Assembly: GCF_000687935.1 (NCBI RefSeq)
Contig: NZ_JHZZ01000001.1
Span: forward strand, 62,001 to 126,000
Source: Polaribacter sp. Hel_I_88
GTDB lineage: Bacteria > Bacteroidota > Bacteroidia > Flavobacteriales > Flavobacteriaceae
Reading direction: 5' to 3'
Length of the DNA: 64,000 bases
Shown: one piece after another, positions 7,276 through 16,230 of the stretch
How positions within the stretch are numbered: position 1 is the first letter of the stretch
How the letters are laid out: each line of letters opens with the position of its first letter
The notes under the pieces: model-generated
What the model was told of the DNA's origin: nothing
Database searches by the model: none
Seen by the model: only the letters and a program-made list of their open reading frames with translations
Program-made: the position numbers and the translations under genes

Positions 7276-9759
7276 ATGAAATTAAAAGCTATTTTACTTC
7301 TTTCTTTTTTAACAATCGGAACCATTTTTTCGCAAACAATTCAATCTCCATCAGAGTTTTTGGGTTACGAAATTGGTACTCGATTTACAAGACATCATAA
7401 AGTTGTCGATTATTTTGAATACGTTAGCAACACTTTAGCTAATGTACAACTGGAAAAATATGGTGAAACCAACGAAAATAGACCTTTGTATGTTTCCTAT
7501 ATTTCATCTGAAGAAAATATTAAAAATTTAGAGAATATTAGAAAAAATAATCTTGCTCAAACAGAAATTTTATCAGAAAATACAACGAATAAAACAGCGA
7601 TTGTTTGGTTGAGTTACAATGTACATGGAAATGAAGCTTCAAGCACAGAAGCTTCTATGCTAACGCTTTACGATTTAGTTACTACAAAAAAAGCGTGGTT
7701 AGAAAACACTGTAGTAATTTTAGATCCGTGTATAAATCCTGATGGAAGAGACAGGTATGTAAATTGGTACAACCAAGTAAAAAGTACACCTTTTGATGTT
7801 ACTCAAGATGCCAAAGAACACAATGAACCTTGGCCTGGAGGAAGACCAAACCATTATTTATTCGATTTAAATAGAGATTGGGCTTGGGCAACACAAGTAG
7901 AAAGCCAGCAAAGAATTAAAATTTACAATAAATGGATGCCACACATTCATGTAGATTTCCACGAACAATATATTAACAATCCTTATTATTTTGCACCAGC
8001 TGCAGAACCTTTTCATGAGATTATTACAGATTGGCAACGAGATTTTCAGACTGCAATTGGTAAAAATCATGCAAAATATTTCGATAAAGAAGGTTGGTTA
8101 TATTTTACCAAAGAAAGTTTCGATTTGTTGTATCCAAGTTATGGAGACACATACCCGACTTTTATGGGCGCTATTGGAATGACGTATGAACAAGCAGGTC
8201 ATGGAATGGCTGGTCTAGGAATTAATACAAATGAAGGTGAAGTTTTAACGTTAAAAGATAGAGCAATTCATCATAAAACTACAGGCTTATCCACGGTTGA
8301 AATTGCGTCTCAAAATGCGGAAAAATTAAATACTGAATTTAAAAAATTCTTTGATAATACTAATTTAGCATATAAAAGTTTCGTCTTAAAAAATGAAAAT
8401 CAAGATAAAACGAATCGTCTTAAAAAATTATTAGATACGCATGAAATTAAGTATGAGTATGCAACAAATGGATCTGTAAAAGGCTACAATTTCAGCAATC
8501 AAAATGATGAAAAATTCACAACTTCTGAAGGGGATTTAGTGATTCATACCAACCAACCAAAAGGGAAAATGGTGAATGTTTTATTTGAACCTTCTGCAAA
8601 ATTAGCAGATTCATTAACCTATGATATTACTGCTTGGTCATTGCCTTATGCTCATGGTTTTAAAGCTGTAGCTAGTAAAAGCAAGGTAAGTTCATCAACG
8701 AATGCAACAATAAAAAGCGTAACAAATACTGTTGATAAAAATGCGTATGCGTACATTTCTAAATGGAATAGTCTTGAAGATGCTACTTTTTTAGGCGAAT
8801 TACTAAAAAATAATATTGTGCCTCGTTTTTCAGAAAAACCATTTTCTACAAACGGAAAATCTTTTGAAAGAGGAACTTTGATCATTTTAAGAAATGATAA
8901 CAGAAACCAAGATTTTGATTTAACTATCGTAAAAATTGCAAATCAAAACAACCGTCAATTAATAACAACTTCTACTGGTTTTTCTGATGCTGGTGTAGAT
9001 TTTGGTTCATCTGCAGTAAAACCAATCAACAAACAAAAGGTTGCCTTACTTTCTGGTGAAGGAACTTCTTCCTTAAGTTTTGGAGAAATCTGGCACTTCT
9101 TTGAAACTGAATTACAATATCCATTAACCATTTTAGATTCAGATTATTTTAGCCGTGTAAATTTTTCTAATTATGATGTAATCATTTTACCAAATGGATA
9201 TTATAGTCGTGTTTTAAACAAAAACACATTAGATAAATTATCGACTTTTGTAAGTTCTGGAGGAACTTTAATTGCCATTGGAAGCGCTTTAAATAGTTTT
9301 GCTGATAAAAATGGTTTTGCCTTAACAACAAAAAAATCTGATGACAAAGATGACAAATCGCCAAACTTAACTCCTTATGCAGAACAGGAAAGAGAACGTG
9401 TAAAAAACTTGATTACAGGTGCAATCTTTAAAAGTAAAGTAGACAATACACATCCTTTAGGTTTTGGTTATTCAGATGAATATTTTTCTTTAAAACTAGG
9501 TGGAACTTCTTATAATTATTTAAGTGAAGGTGTAAATGTTGCTTATTTTGACGAAAATTCTAAAAATATTTCTGGTTATGCAGGCAGTAAAGCTGTAAAA
9601 AATATCCCAGAATCTTTATTGTTTGGTGAGGAACAAAAAGGAAGAGGAAGTATTATTTATATGGTAGACAATCCATTATTCCGTTCTTTTTGGGAGAATG
9701 GAAAGCTATTTTTGGCAAATGCAGTTTTTCTTTTAAATTCAGATAACTTGAATAAATAA
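7276..9759 (+). CDS. Secreted M14-family zinc carboxypeptidase with a C-terminal amidotransferase-like domain
   Basis: An 827-residue exported peptidase with a signal peptide (MKLKAILLLSFLTIGTIFSQ). The metal-binding HxxE is in NVHGNEAS (His117, Glu120). NPDGRDR (154-160), DLNRDWAW (197-204) and the third-ligand region HVDFHEQ (225-231) follow, and TYEQAGHG matches the general-base region. These show a zinc carboxypeptidase (M14) core in the first 360 residues. Residues about 590-680 (VALLSGEGTSS, then YDVIILPNGYYS and GGTLIAIGS) look like a class I glutamine-amidotransferase or ThuA-like fold, probably non-catalytic. It likely trims peptides or cell-wall material in the periplasm; the substrate is unknown. 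A hairpin terminator follows. Confidence 0.88.
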   Translation: MKLKAILLLSFLTIGTIFSQTIQSPSEFLGYEIGTRFTRHHKVVDYFEYVSNTLANVQLEKYGETNENRPLYVSYISSEENIKNLENIRKNNLAQTEILSENTTNKTAIVWLSYNVHGNEASSTEASMLTLYDLVTTKKAWLENTVVILDPCINPDGRDRYVNWYNQVKSTPFDVTQDAKEHNEPWPGGRPNHYLFDLNRDWAWATQVESQQRIKIYNKWMPHIHVDFHEQYINNPYYFAPAAEPFHEIITDWQRDFQTAIGKNHAKYFDKEGWLYFTKESFDLLYPSYGDTYPTFMGAIGMTYEQAGHGMAGLGINTNEGEVLTLKDRAIHHKTTGLSTVEIASQNAEKLNTEFKKFFDNTNLAYKSFVLKNENQDKTNRLKKLLDTHEIKYEYATNGSVKGYNFSNQNDEKFTTSEGDLVIHTNQPKGKMVNVLFEPSAKLADSLTYDITAWSLPYAHGFKAVASKSKVSSSTNATIKSVTNTVDKNAYAYISKWNSLEDATFLGELLKNNIVPRFSEKPFSTNGKSFERGTLIILRNDNRNQDFDLTIVKIANQNNRQLITTSTGFSDAGVDFGSSAVKPINKQKVALLSGEGTSSLSFGEIWHFFETELQYPLTILDSDYFSRVNFSNYDVIILPNGYYSRVLNKNTLDKLSTFVSSGGTLIAIGSALNSFADKNGFALTTKKSDDKDDKSPNLTPYAEQERERVKNLITGAIFKSKVDNTHPLGFGYSDEYFSLKLGGTSYNYLSEGVNVAYFDENSKNISGYAGSKAVKNIPESLLFGEEQKGRGSIIYMVDNPLFRSFWENGKLFLANAVFLLNSDNLNK

Positions 9760-9772
9760 ATTTAATTAATTT

Positions 9773-9802
9773 CCTGCAAGGTCTTTTTTTTGACCTTGTA
9801 GG
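9773..9802 (+). terminator. Terminator-like hairpin after the M14 peptidase gene
   Basis: An 11-bp stem with one G-T wobble, CCTGCAAGGTC (9773-9783) and GACCTTGTAGG (9792-9802), with an all-T loop. It lies 13 bp after the stop. The trailing T-run is weak. Confidence 0.7.
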
Positions 9803-9945
9803 TATTTATTTACAACCAATAATCGCAAAGTTTATAATGCTGTAAGCATTTCAAATAAGAGTAAGCTAACCATAAAAGATTATTTCAGAATAACAAACTG
9901 AAAGCAAAATGACAAACTGTATAGGAATTTCAAAAAAATCTATAA

Positions 9946-11298
9946 TTATTTTTTCTTTTGATGCATAGGAACTGGCTTATCTAATTTCTTAACAGGAGTT
10001 CCATACAAATCGTAATCGCCAGCTTCGTAAATTTTAACATCAATAAATTCACCTATTTTAATATAATGTTGTTTAGCATCAACTAAAACATCATTATCCA
10101 CATCTGGTGAATCAGATTCTGTACGTCCGTAAAAATATTCACCATCTTTTCTATCAAACAAACATTTAAATGTTTTCCCTATTTTTTGTTGATTCAATTC
10201 CCAAGAAATTTGAGACTGAACTTCCATAATTTCATTCACTCTTTTGAATTTTACTTCAGCAGGTACATCGTCTTCTAAAACATATGCTCCTGTGTTTTCT
10301 TCATGAGAATATTCAAAAGCACCTAATCTTTCAAAACGCATCTCCTCTACCCAATCTTTCAGCTCTTGAAACATTGCTTCTGTTTCTCCTGGATACCCCA
10401 CAATTAGCGTAGTTCTAATTGCCATTTCTGGCACAGCTTCTCTAAATTTATGAATTAAAGCAGTCGTTTTTTCATGTGTTGTTCCTCTTTTCATCGACTT
10501 TAACAACTCTGTGTTAATGTGTTGTAAAGGAATATCTAAGTAATTACAGACTTTTGGCTCACGTTTCATCACCTCTAAAACATCCATAGGAAAACCTGTA
10601 GGAAACGCATAATGCATTCTAATCCATTCAATTCCCTCTACTTTTGCCAAGGCTTCTAATAATTGTGCTAATGCTCTTTTTTTGTAGATATCTAAACCAT
10701 AATAGGTTAAATCTTGGGCAATTAGCATAATTTCTTTGATGCCTTTTTCTGCTAATTTTGTTGCTTCTGTAACAATATCTTCAATAGGCGTAGACCTGTG
10801 TTTTCCTCTCATTAAAGGAATTGCACAAAAAGAACAAGGTCTATCACAACCTTCTGCAATTTTTAAATATGCATAATGTTTTGGAGTAGTTGTTAAACGT
10901 TCTCCAATTAATTCGTGCTTATAATCTGCCTCTAATACTTTTAATAAATTAGGTAAATCGTGTGTCCCAAAATACTGATCTACGTTAGGAATTTCCGCTT
11001 CTAAATCTGGTTTGTAACGTTCGCTTAAACATCCAGACACAAAAACTTTATCAATTTCTCCAGCTTCTTTTCTCTGAGCATAGTGCAAAATAGTATCAAT
11101 AGATTCCTCTTTTGCTTTCCCAATAAAGCCACATGTATTAATCACGACAATATTTCCATCATCATTTTCATCTTCGTGCACTACATTTTTTCCGTTGGCT
11201 TTCAATTGCCCCATTAAAACCTCACTATCGTAAATGTTTTTTGAGCACCCTAAAGTTACAACGTTAATTTTATTTTGTTTGATGGTTTTTGTACGCAT
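9946..11298 (-). CDS. rimO: Ribosomal protein S12 methylthiotransferase RimO
   Basis: RimO is a radical-SAM enzyme that adds a methylthio group to an aspartate of ribosomal protein S12. The N-terminal UPF0004 domain supplies three cluster-binding cysteines (Cys18 in LGCSKN, Cys56 in NTCGF, Cys90 in SGCLSER). The radical-SAM motif is CDRPCSFC at residues 151-158. The C-terminus has the TRAM-domain region (GKTFKCLFDRKDGEYFYGRT). Length, 450 residues, is slightly above typical. The motif spacing and IPLMRGKHRS distinguish it from MiaB. It is probably transcribed alone. Confidence 0.95.
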   Translation of the reverse strand: MRTKTIKQNKINVVTLGCSKNIYDSEVLMGQLKANGKNVVHEDENDDGNIVVINTCGFIGKAKEESIDTILHYAQRKEAGEIDKVFVSGCLSERYKPDLEAEIPNVDQYFGTHDLPNLLKVLEADYKHELIGERLTTTPKHYAYLKIAEGCDRPCSFCAIPLMRGKHRSTPIEDIVTEATKLAEKGIKEIMLIAQDLTYYGLDIYKKRALAQLLEALAKVEGIEWIRMHYAFPTGFPMDVLEVMKREPKVCNYLDIPLQHINTELLKSMKRGTTHEKTTALIHKFREAVPEMAIRTTLIVGYPGETEAMFQELKDWVEEMRFERLGAFEYSHEENTGAYVLEDDVPAEVKFKRVNEIMEVQSQISWELNQQKIGKTFKCLFDRKDGEYFYGRTESDSPDVDNDVLVDAKQHYIKIGEFIDVKIYEAGDYDLYGTPVKKLDKPVPMHQKKK

Positions 11299-11376
11299 AT
11301 TTTTAACTTTATGCTTAAGCCATAAGCTTTTAGCAGGAACTATTTTTAAACTTTCTTAAATTTTAAAACGAGTGCA

Positions 11377-11384
11377 AAAATAGG
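11377..11384 (-). promoter_or_regulatory. Possible -7 element for rimO
   Basis: On the minus strand this reads TATTTTTG (TAnnTTTG), about 79 bp before the rimO ATG. No matching -33 element was found. Confidence 0.35.
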
Positions 11385-11409
11385 CATTTTCTAAGGATTG
11401 TTATTATAT

Positions 11410-13056
11410 CTATTGATAATTTCTAGGCATTTTTCGAACTCTGGTTAATTGTTCAAAAATATAGCCAATTTCTAACAATCTTCGTTCGGAAAAAGGAACT
11501 CCAACAAACGTTAAACTTACAGGTTCTCCAGATTTTTTATAACCCATAGGCACTGTTAATGTTGGGTGAAAAGAAACTGCTGCGATTCCTGAATGATAAT
11601 TATTAATCGATAAAATTGCATCTAAATTTTCGTCTTTTAAGGCTTGTAAATATTTTTCTGCTTCAGCTTTTAGATTTGCTTTTATGACTGCTAATTCTTT
11701 TAATGTAGTTTCGTCTTTTACAATACCCTCAAATAATTGTTGCCCATAAGGAGCTCTAATTAAAGAATCTTTTTTATTGAATTCAACTACATCCTTTACA
11801 TTTTTTACAAAGATCGATTTATCTGCATTGTTTTTTAAATAACTTGGTAAATCATATTTCATATCAATATTTAACAGCGTTACAAAACCATCAAAAGAGA
11901 TTTCTGGAGGCGTAATTTCTATAATTTCTGCACCAACTTGTTTTAATTTATCAACAGTTAAAGCATAAATAGAATCTGTTAAAAGAGAACTCAAAACACC
12001 TAATTTTATACCCTCTAATTCTTTTTGAAATCCATTTTGAAAATAATCTTCTTCTAATTTTAGAGACGCTTTATCATTTTTATCATAACCCAACATGGCA
12101 TTCATAAAAATTGCATTGTCAATTACATTTTTTGTCATTGGCCCAGGTGTATCTAAAGTTGATGATATTGGCACAATGCCACTTCTACTCAACACACCAA
12201 TTGTTGGTTTTAAACCCACTACAGAATTTTGACTTGAAGGTGAAGTAATAGAACCAGAAGTTTCTGTACCCACTGCAACTACAGCAAAATTGGCTGCAAC
12301 TGCTACTCCACTTCCTGCAGAACTTCCTCCTGTTTCAAACTCAGCTCTTCCATAAGGATTTAAGGTTTGTCCACCAATGGCAGAATAGCCTAAAGGACAG
12401 CCAGAACAGAAAAAATATGCCCATTCACTCAAGTTTACTTTTCCTAAAATCAAAGCACCATTTTCTCTTAATTTTTCTACGATAAATGCGTCACTTTTGG
12501 TATAATTTCTTTGCAATGCAACTGCACCTGCAGTTGTTGGCATTTCTTTAGTATTGATATTGTCTTTTAATAAAACTGGCATTCCATACATGGAAAATTC
12601 AGAAATATTTTCCTTGTTTTGATCTTTTTCTCTAGCTTCTTGTAAAACATTTGGATTTAAAGAAATGATGCTATTTAAAGATAAAGTAGAATCGCTTTCA
12701 AATTTTCTGATTCTATATAAATAAAACAATGTTAGTTTTTCATACGATAACTTTCCTTCTTGTACACTTTTTTGAATTGTTGGGATGTCTTGCTCTAAAA
12801 TTAAAGGTTTTAAATCTTCATAAGTATCTTCTGAAAATTGAGCCAAGTCTGTATTAAAAGGTTTAAAAACTTCATTCATATCTAAGGTTTTAGATTGAAA
12901 AAGTTTGAATTGCATTCTCTTTTTTTCGTGATTTTGTTGAGCTGCTAATTGCTCAGTTTCATCATAATTTTTAAAATAAACGATTTCTTTTTCTTGTTTC
13001 TTTTCACAAGAAGAAATTAAAAGGATTGAAAAGATGATAAAAAATATTTTTTTCAT
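11410..13056 (-). CDS. Amidase-signature family lipoprotein
   Basis: An exported amidase of the Ser-cisSer-Lys family. From the start at 13056 the protein is 548 residues and begins with a lipoprotein signal peptide (KKIFFIIFSILLISSC). The catalytic Lys is in VLLKDNINT (about residue 164), the cis-Ser in GGSSAGSG (about 243-250) and the nucleophile in TETSGSITSPSS (about 269). Targets may be amides, nitrile-derived amides or peptidoglycan-like bonds; the substrate is not predictable. The frame extends 10 codons upstream to an ATG at 13086, but a -7 promoter element lies inside that extension and the signal peptide begins at 13056. It diverges from the lipoprotein gene at 13135. Confidence 0.88.
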   Translation of the reverse strand: MKKIFFIIFSILLISSCEKKQEKEIVYFKNYDETEQLAAQQNHEKKRMQFKLFQSKTLDMNEVFKPFNTDLAQFSEDTYEDLKPLILEQDIPTIQKSVQEGKLSYEKLTLFYLYRIRKFESDSTLSLNSIISLNPNVLQEAREKDQNKENISEFSMYGMPVLLKDNINTKEMPTTAGAVALQRNYTKSDAFIVEKLRENGALILGKVNLSEWAYFFCSGCPLGYSAIGGQTLNPYGRAEFETGGSSAGSGVAVAANFAVVAVGTETSGSITSPSSQNSVVGLKPTIGVLSRSGIVPISSTLDTPGPMTKNVIDNAIFMNAMLGYDKNDKASLKLEEDYFQNGFQKELEGIKLGVLSSLLTDSIYALTVDKLKQVGAEIIEITPPEISFDGFVTLLNIDMKYDLPSYLKNNADKSIFVKNVKDVVEFNKKDSLIRAPYGQQLFEGIVKDETTLKELAVIKANLKAEAEKYLQALKDENLDAILSINNYHSGIAAVSFHPTLTVPMGYKKSGEPVSLTFVGVPFSERRLLEIGYIFEQLTRVRKMPRNYQ

Positions 13057-13074
13057 GATATTTGGTTTGATACT

Positions 13075-13082
13075 CAAAGATA
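13075..13082 (-). promoter_or_regulatory. -7 element for the amidase gene
   Basis: The minus strand reads TATCTTTG (TAnnTTTG), 18 bp upstream of the ATG at 13056. A TTG lies about 15 bp further upstream, slightly closer than usual. It supports the shorter amidase start. Confidence 0.55.
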
Positions 13083-13134
13083 GCATTTTAAACCTTCAAG
13101 AAAAAAAAGCGTCTTATTACAAATCTGTTTTTTT

Positions 13135-14220
13135 ATGAACTTTATTAAAAATGGTATTTTAACAATCGGTTTTTCTTTATTATTCATTTTCTGTTCTAAA
13201 GATGATGAAATAAAAAATAGTGTAATTGATTCTTCTGCTAACGAAATTTATTTTCCTAAAATAAATGCTGATGTTTGGGAAACTAAAGCAGTTTCTGAAT
13301 TAAATTGGAATGAAGATAAGCTAACTCCTTTATTCAATTTTCTAGAAGAAAAAAACACCAAAAGTTTTATCATTTTACACAGAGGTAAAATTGTTATTGA
13401 AAAATATTTTGATCATCATACTTCATCTTCTCTTTGGTATTGGGCAAGTGCAGGCAAAACACTAACCTCAACTTTAGCTGGAATTGCACAAGATGAAAGT
13501 TTCATAAATATCGATCAAAAAGTTTCAAATTATTTAGGCGAAAATTGGACAAGTATTTCATTAGCAAAAGAAAACCTAATTACTTGTAAAAATCTATTAT
13601 CTATGACTTCTGGTTTAGATGATAGTTTAGGTGAGAATATTTCTCCTCAAAATTTAAAATATGTTGCTGATGCTAATGAAAGATGGGCTTACCATAATGT
13701 GTATGCTAAAATGCAAGATGTAATTGCAAACGCTGCAAAAACAGATTTTACAACCTATTTTAATGATAAACTAAAAAATAAAATAGGAATGAATGGGGTT
13801 TGGAGAAATATAGGAGATTTAAATGTTTATTGGAGTAATAGCAGAAGTATGGCTCGTTTTGGATTGCTAATTGCTGCCAAAGGAAAATGGGAAGACACAC
13901 AAATTGTATCAGAAAATTTTATTACAGAAGCTACTTCAACTTCTCAAAACATCAATAAATCATATGGATATTTATGGTGGCTAAATGGCAAAGAAAGTTA
14001 TCATTTACCACAATCGCAAAATGAATTTATGGGACAATTAATTCCTAATGCTCCAAAAGATATGTTTTGTGCTTTGGGTAAAAATGACCAAAAAATTTAT
14101 ATTGTACCCAGTAAAGATTTGGTAATTGTAAGAATGGGAGAAGCTGCAAATGATGATAATTTTGCTTTATCTTCTTTTAATAATGATTTATGGATAAGAA
14201 TTAATGCTTTGATTGATTAA
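13135..14220 (+). CDS. Beta-lactamase-fold serine hydrolase lipoprotein
   Basis: A 361-residue lipoprotein with a signal peptide ending in Phe-Ile-Phe-Cys (Cys20). The penicillin-binding/class C beta-lactamase fold is shown by the SxxK motif Ser105-Ala-Gly-Lys108 in WASAGKTLTSTLAG, the LLSMTSGLDD block and the tyrosine motif Tyr186-His-Asn188. Members of this family include esterases and D-amino-acid peptidases as well as penicillin-binding proteins. There is nothing to suggest a true antibiotic-resistance enzyme. It acts outside the inner membrane. It converges with ftsY, with only 55 bp between the genes and no strong terminator seen. Confidence 0.85.
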   Translation: MNFIKNGILTIGFSLLFIFCSKDDEIKNSVIDSSANEIYFPKINADVWETKAVSELNWNEDKLTPLFNFLEEKNTKSFIILHRGKIVIEKYFDHHTSSSLWYWASAGKTLTSTLAGIAQDESFINIDQKVSNYLGENWTSISLAKENLITCKNLLSMTSGLDDSLGENISPQNLKYVADANERWAYHNVYAKMQDVIANAAKTDFTTYFNDKLKNKIGMNGVWRNIGDLNVYWSNSRSMARFGLLIAAKGKWEDTQIVSENFITEATSTSQNINKSYGYLWWLNGKESYHLPQSQNEFMGQLIPNAPKDMFCALGKNDQKIYIVPSKDLVIVRMGEAANDDNFALSSFNNDLWIRINALID

Positions 14221-14275
14221 AATTTTACTTTTAATAATTAGCATTTTGTAAATATAGAATTTATCGAAATCTTCA

Positions 14276-15250
14276 CTACTTAAAAAAACTATCTACAAAC
14301 TCAACTTTATTAAACACCTGTAAATCGTCTATACCTTCTCCTACTCCAATATATTTTACAGGAATTTTAAATTGATCTGAAATACCAATCACAACACCAC
14401 CTTTTGCTGTTCCATCTAATTTTGTAACTGCCAAAGAAGTAACTTCGGTTGCTAACGTAAATTGTTTTGCTTGTTCAAAAGCATTCTGACCTGTAGAACC
14501 ATCTAAAACTAGTAAAACATCGTGAGGAGAATTCGCCACAACTTTTTGCATTACGCGTTTAATTTTAGTCAACTCATTCATTAAATTAACCTTATTGTGT
14601 AAACGACCAGCTGTATCTATAATTACAACATCTGCATCTTGTTTTACTGCTGATGTTAACGTATCAAAAGCAACAGAAGCTGGATCAGAACCCATTTCTT
14701 GTCGAATAATTGGCACACCTGTTCTGTCTGCCCAAACTTGTAATTGATCTATTGCTGCTGCTCTAAACGTATCTGCTGCTCCTAAAACAACTTTAAATCC
14801 TTGTTTTTTAAACTGACTAGCTAACTTACCAATTGTAGTTGTTTTACCAACACCATTTACGCCAACAACCATTAAAACATAAGGCGTTTTTTTACCTTCC
14901 GCTGTTTTTGGTAACGTCGGAATTGTAAATTCAGTGGCATTTCCTTTATTCGTTTCTGATAATAAACCAGCAATTTCTTCGCGAAGAATAGTGTTTAACT
15001 CATCTGTACCAACATATTTATCTTTAGCAACTCGCTCTTCGATTCTTGTGATAATTTTTAAAGTTGTGTTGACACCAACATCAGATGCTACTAAAACCTC
15101 TTCTAAATTATCTAAAACATCGTCATCTACTTTCGATTTTCCTGCAACAGCTTTTGATAATTTACCAAAAAAACTTTCTTTAGATTTCTCTAAACCTTTA
15201 TCTAATGTTTCCTTTTTTTCTTTCGAAAATATATTTTTGAAAAAACTCAT
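14276..15250 (-). CDS. ftsY: Signal recognition particle receptor FtsY
   Basis: FtsY is the SRP-receptor GTPase that docks ribosome-SRP complexes at the membrane. The 324-residue protein has a short charged N-terminal region, the NG four-helix bundle, then the GTPase motifs GVNGVGKTTT (130-139), DTFRAAA, DTAGR and TKLDGTAKGG. The long acidic A domain of E. coli is absent, as is usual in Bacteroidota. It is the last gene of the rpmB-rpmG-DUF4295-ftsY group, although a terminator and a C-element repeat separate it from DUF4295. The SRP RNA gene is also in this window, at 28545. Confidence 0.96.
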   Translation of the reverse strand: MSFFKNIFSKEKKETLDKGLEKSKESFFGKLSKAVAGKSKVDDDVLDNLEEVLVASDVGVNTTLKIITRIEERVAKDKYVGTDELNTILREEIAGLLSETNKGNATEFTIPTLPKTAEGKKTPYVLMVVGVNGVGKTTTIGKLASQFKKQGFKVVLGAADTFRAAAIDQLQVWADRTGVPIIRQEMGSDPASVAFDTLTSAVKQDADVVIIDTAGRLHNKVNLMNELTKIKRVMQKVVANSPHDVLLVLDGSTGQNAFEQAKQFTLATEVTSLAVTKLDGTAKGGVVIGISDQFKIPVKYIGVGEGIDDLQVFNKVEFVDSFFK

Positions 15251-15329
15251 TTTTTTATTTTTATACTATAAAGCAATACGTTAAAAAACGTGCCAATAGT
15301 TAGGTTTGGTCAAATTGTCATTAAAGTTG

Positions 15330-15412
15330 CCTGCGTTAGGGATTGAAACGACATCCTTTTTTGTTTTTCTCAAAAAAGATATAGTGTAAAGCCCGACCTT
15401 TAGGGAACGCCC
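15330..15412. repeat. C-element, copy 1 (structured intergenic repeat)
   Basis: It contains GATTGAAACGACATCC, an A/T hairpin (CCTTTTTTG with CAAAAAAG) and AAGATATAGTG, all shared with the copy at 25576. Its outer flanks differ: CGTTAGGG at the left and TAGGGAACG at the right. It sits in the 243-bp gap between DUF4295 and ftsY. The alternating stems suggest a folded RNA or a palindromic mobile repeat. Confidence 0.75.
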
Positions 15413-15433
15413 AAAAATACGCAATTATAAGGC

Positions 15434-15470
15434 ACAAAAAAAACTACTTCCTAAATTTAGAAAGTAGTTT
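15434..15470 (-). terminator. Terminator after DUF4295
   Basis: On the minus strand AAACTACTT pairs with AAGTAGTTT (15441-15449 and 15462-15470), with an extra CTAAATTTAG palindrome in the loop, followed by a run of T. It closes the rpmB-rpmG-DUF4295 transcript. Confidence 0.85.
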
Positions 15471-15493
15471 GTATATTTTGTAAGATTTTTGTC

Positions 15494-15646
15494 TTATTTG
15501 TCTGCTAAAAATGCATCTACGTTTGCAGGATCTATAATAGTTTCTACAAATGTATAAGCTCCAGATTTTGGAGATTTTACCATTTTTATTGCTTTACTTA
15601 ATCTTTTAGAAGAAGTCTGTAAAGATGCTACTGTCTTTTTTGCCAT
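15494..15646 (-). CDS. DUF4295 family protein (50 residues)
   Basis: A 50-residue basic protein starting MAKKTVASLQTSSKRLSK and ending PANVDAFLADK. It is easy to miss because of its size. This small family is found in Bacteroidota directly after rpmG, which suggests a ribosome-associated role; the function is unknown. The start ATG is at 15646 and the stop TAA at 15494. It lies 55 bp after rpmG and is followed by a strong terminator. Confidence 0.9.
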   Translation of the reverse strand: MAKKTVASLQTSSKRLSKAIKMVKSPKSGAYTFVETIIDPANVDAFLADK

Positions 15647-15701
15647 TGTATGAATGTTTTAAAATCTATGTGCTCAACTAATTGAGTTCTAGATAGTATA
15701 A

Positions 15702-15884
15702 TTATTTAATTTCTTTATGAACAGTCATTTTCTTTAAGATAGGATTGAATTTTTTAATTTCCATTCTATCTGGAGTGTTCTTTTTGTTCTTAGTAGTAAT
15801 ATATCTAGAAGTACCTCTTTCTCCAGAAGCTTTATGCTCTGTACATTCTAAGATTACCTGAACTCTGTTTCCTTTTTTTGCCAT
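15702..15884 (-). CDS. rpmG: 50S ribosomal protein L33
   Basis: A 60-residue L33. The sequence has [14 protein letters not shown] near the start, [23 protein letters not shown] in two adjoining blocks, and a basic C-terminus. Only one cysteine is present, so this is the zinc-free form of L33, not the four-cysteine form. It is 26 bp after rpmB in the same operon. Confidence 0.97.
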   Translation of the reverse strand: MAKKGNRVQVILECTEHKASGERGTSRYITTKNKKNTPDRMEIKKFNPILKKMTVHKEIK

Positions 15885-15910
15885 CTGTATATGATTTTAT
15901 GAGCTTAAAC

Positions 15911-16150
15911 TTATTTAGTTAAAAATCCGTTTGCTCTAGCTTCTTTAATTACTGCAGAAACTCCTAATTTATTAATGTTTTTTAAAGCAGATGCAGATAC
16001 TTTTAAAGTAATCCATTTATCTTCTTCTGGAATATAAAAACGCTTGGTCATTAAATTAGCGTCAAATGTTCTTTTTGTTCTATTTAATGCTTTAGAAACA
16101 TTGTTTCCAACCATTGCTTTTTTCCCTGTTAATTCACAAACTCTAGACAT
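15911..16150 (-). CDS. rpmB: 50S ribosomal protein L28
   Basis: A 79-residue L28. It starts MSRVCELTGKKAMVGNNVS, continues with the SKALNRTKRTFDANL block and ends with a Lys/Ala-rich helix. The family is normally about 78 residues, so it is complete. It leads the rpmB-rpmG-DUF4295 operon, with a gap of about 80 bp from cinA upstream that may hold a promoter. Confidence 0.97.
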   Translation of the reverse strand: MSRVCELTGKKAMVGNNVSKALNRTKRTFDANLMTKRFYIPEEDKWITLKVSASALKNINKLGVSAVIKEARANGFLTK

Positions 16151-16230
16151 CTTCTTACAGTTATTTTAGTGTTATCTCTAAACGAGGTGCAAATCTACAA
16201 ATAAATCTAATTCTGAACAAAACAAATTTA

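Noticed and set aside
13135..14220. Possible antibiotic-resistance beta-lactamase
   Set aside because: It is a generic serine hydrolase with the beta-lactamase fold. The family includes many esterases and peptidases, and nothing points to resistance.
15341..15356. GATTGAAAC-type sequence resembling the 3' end of a CRISPR repeat
   Set aside because: The copies at 15341, 25584 and 49794 are thousands of bases apart with no spacers or cas genes. They belong to a dispersed hairpin repeat.
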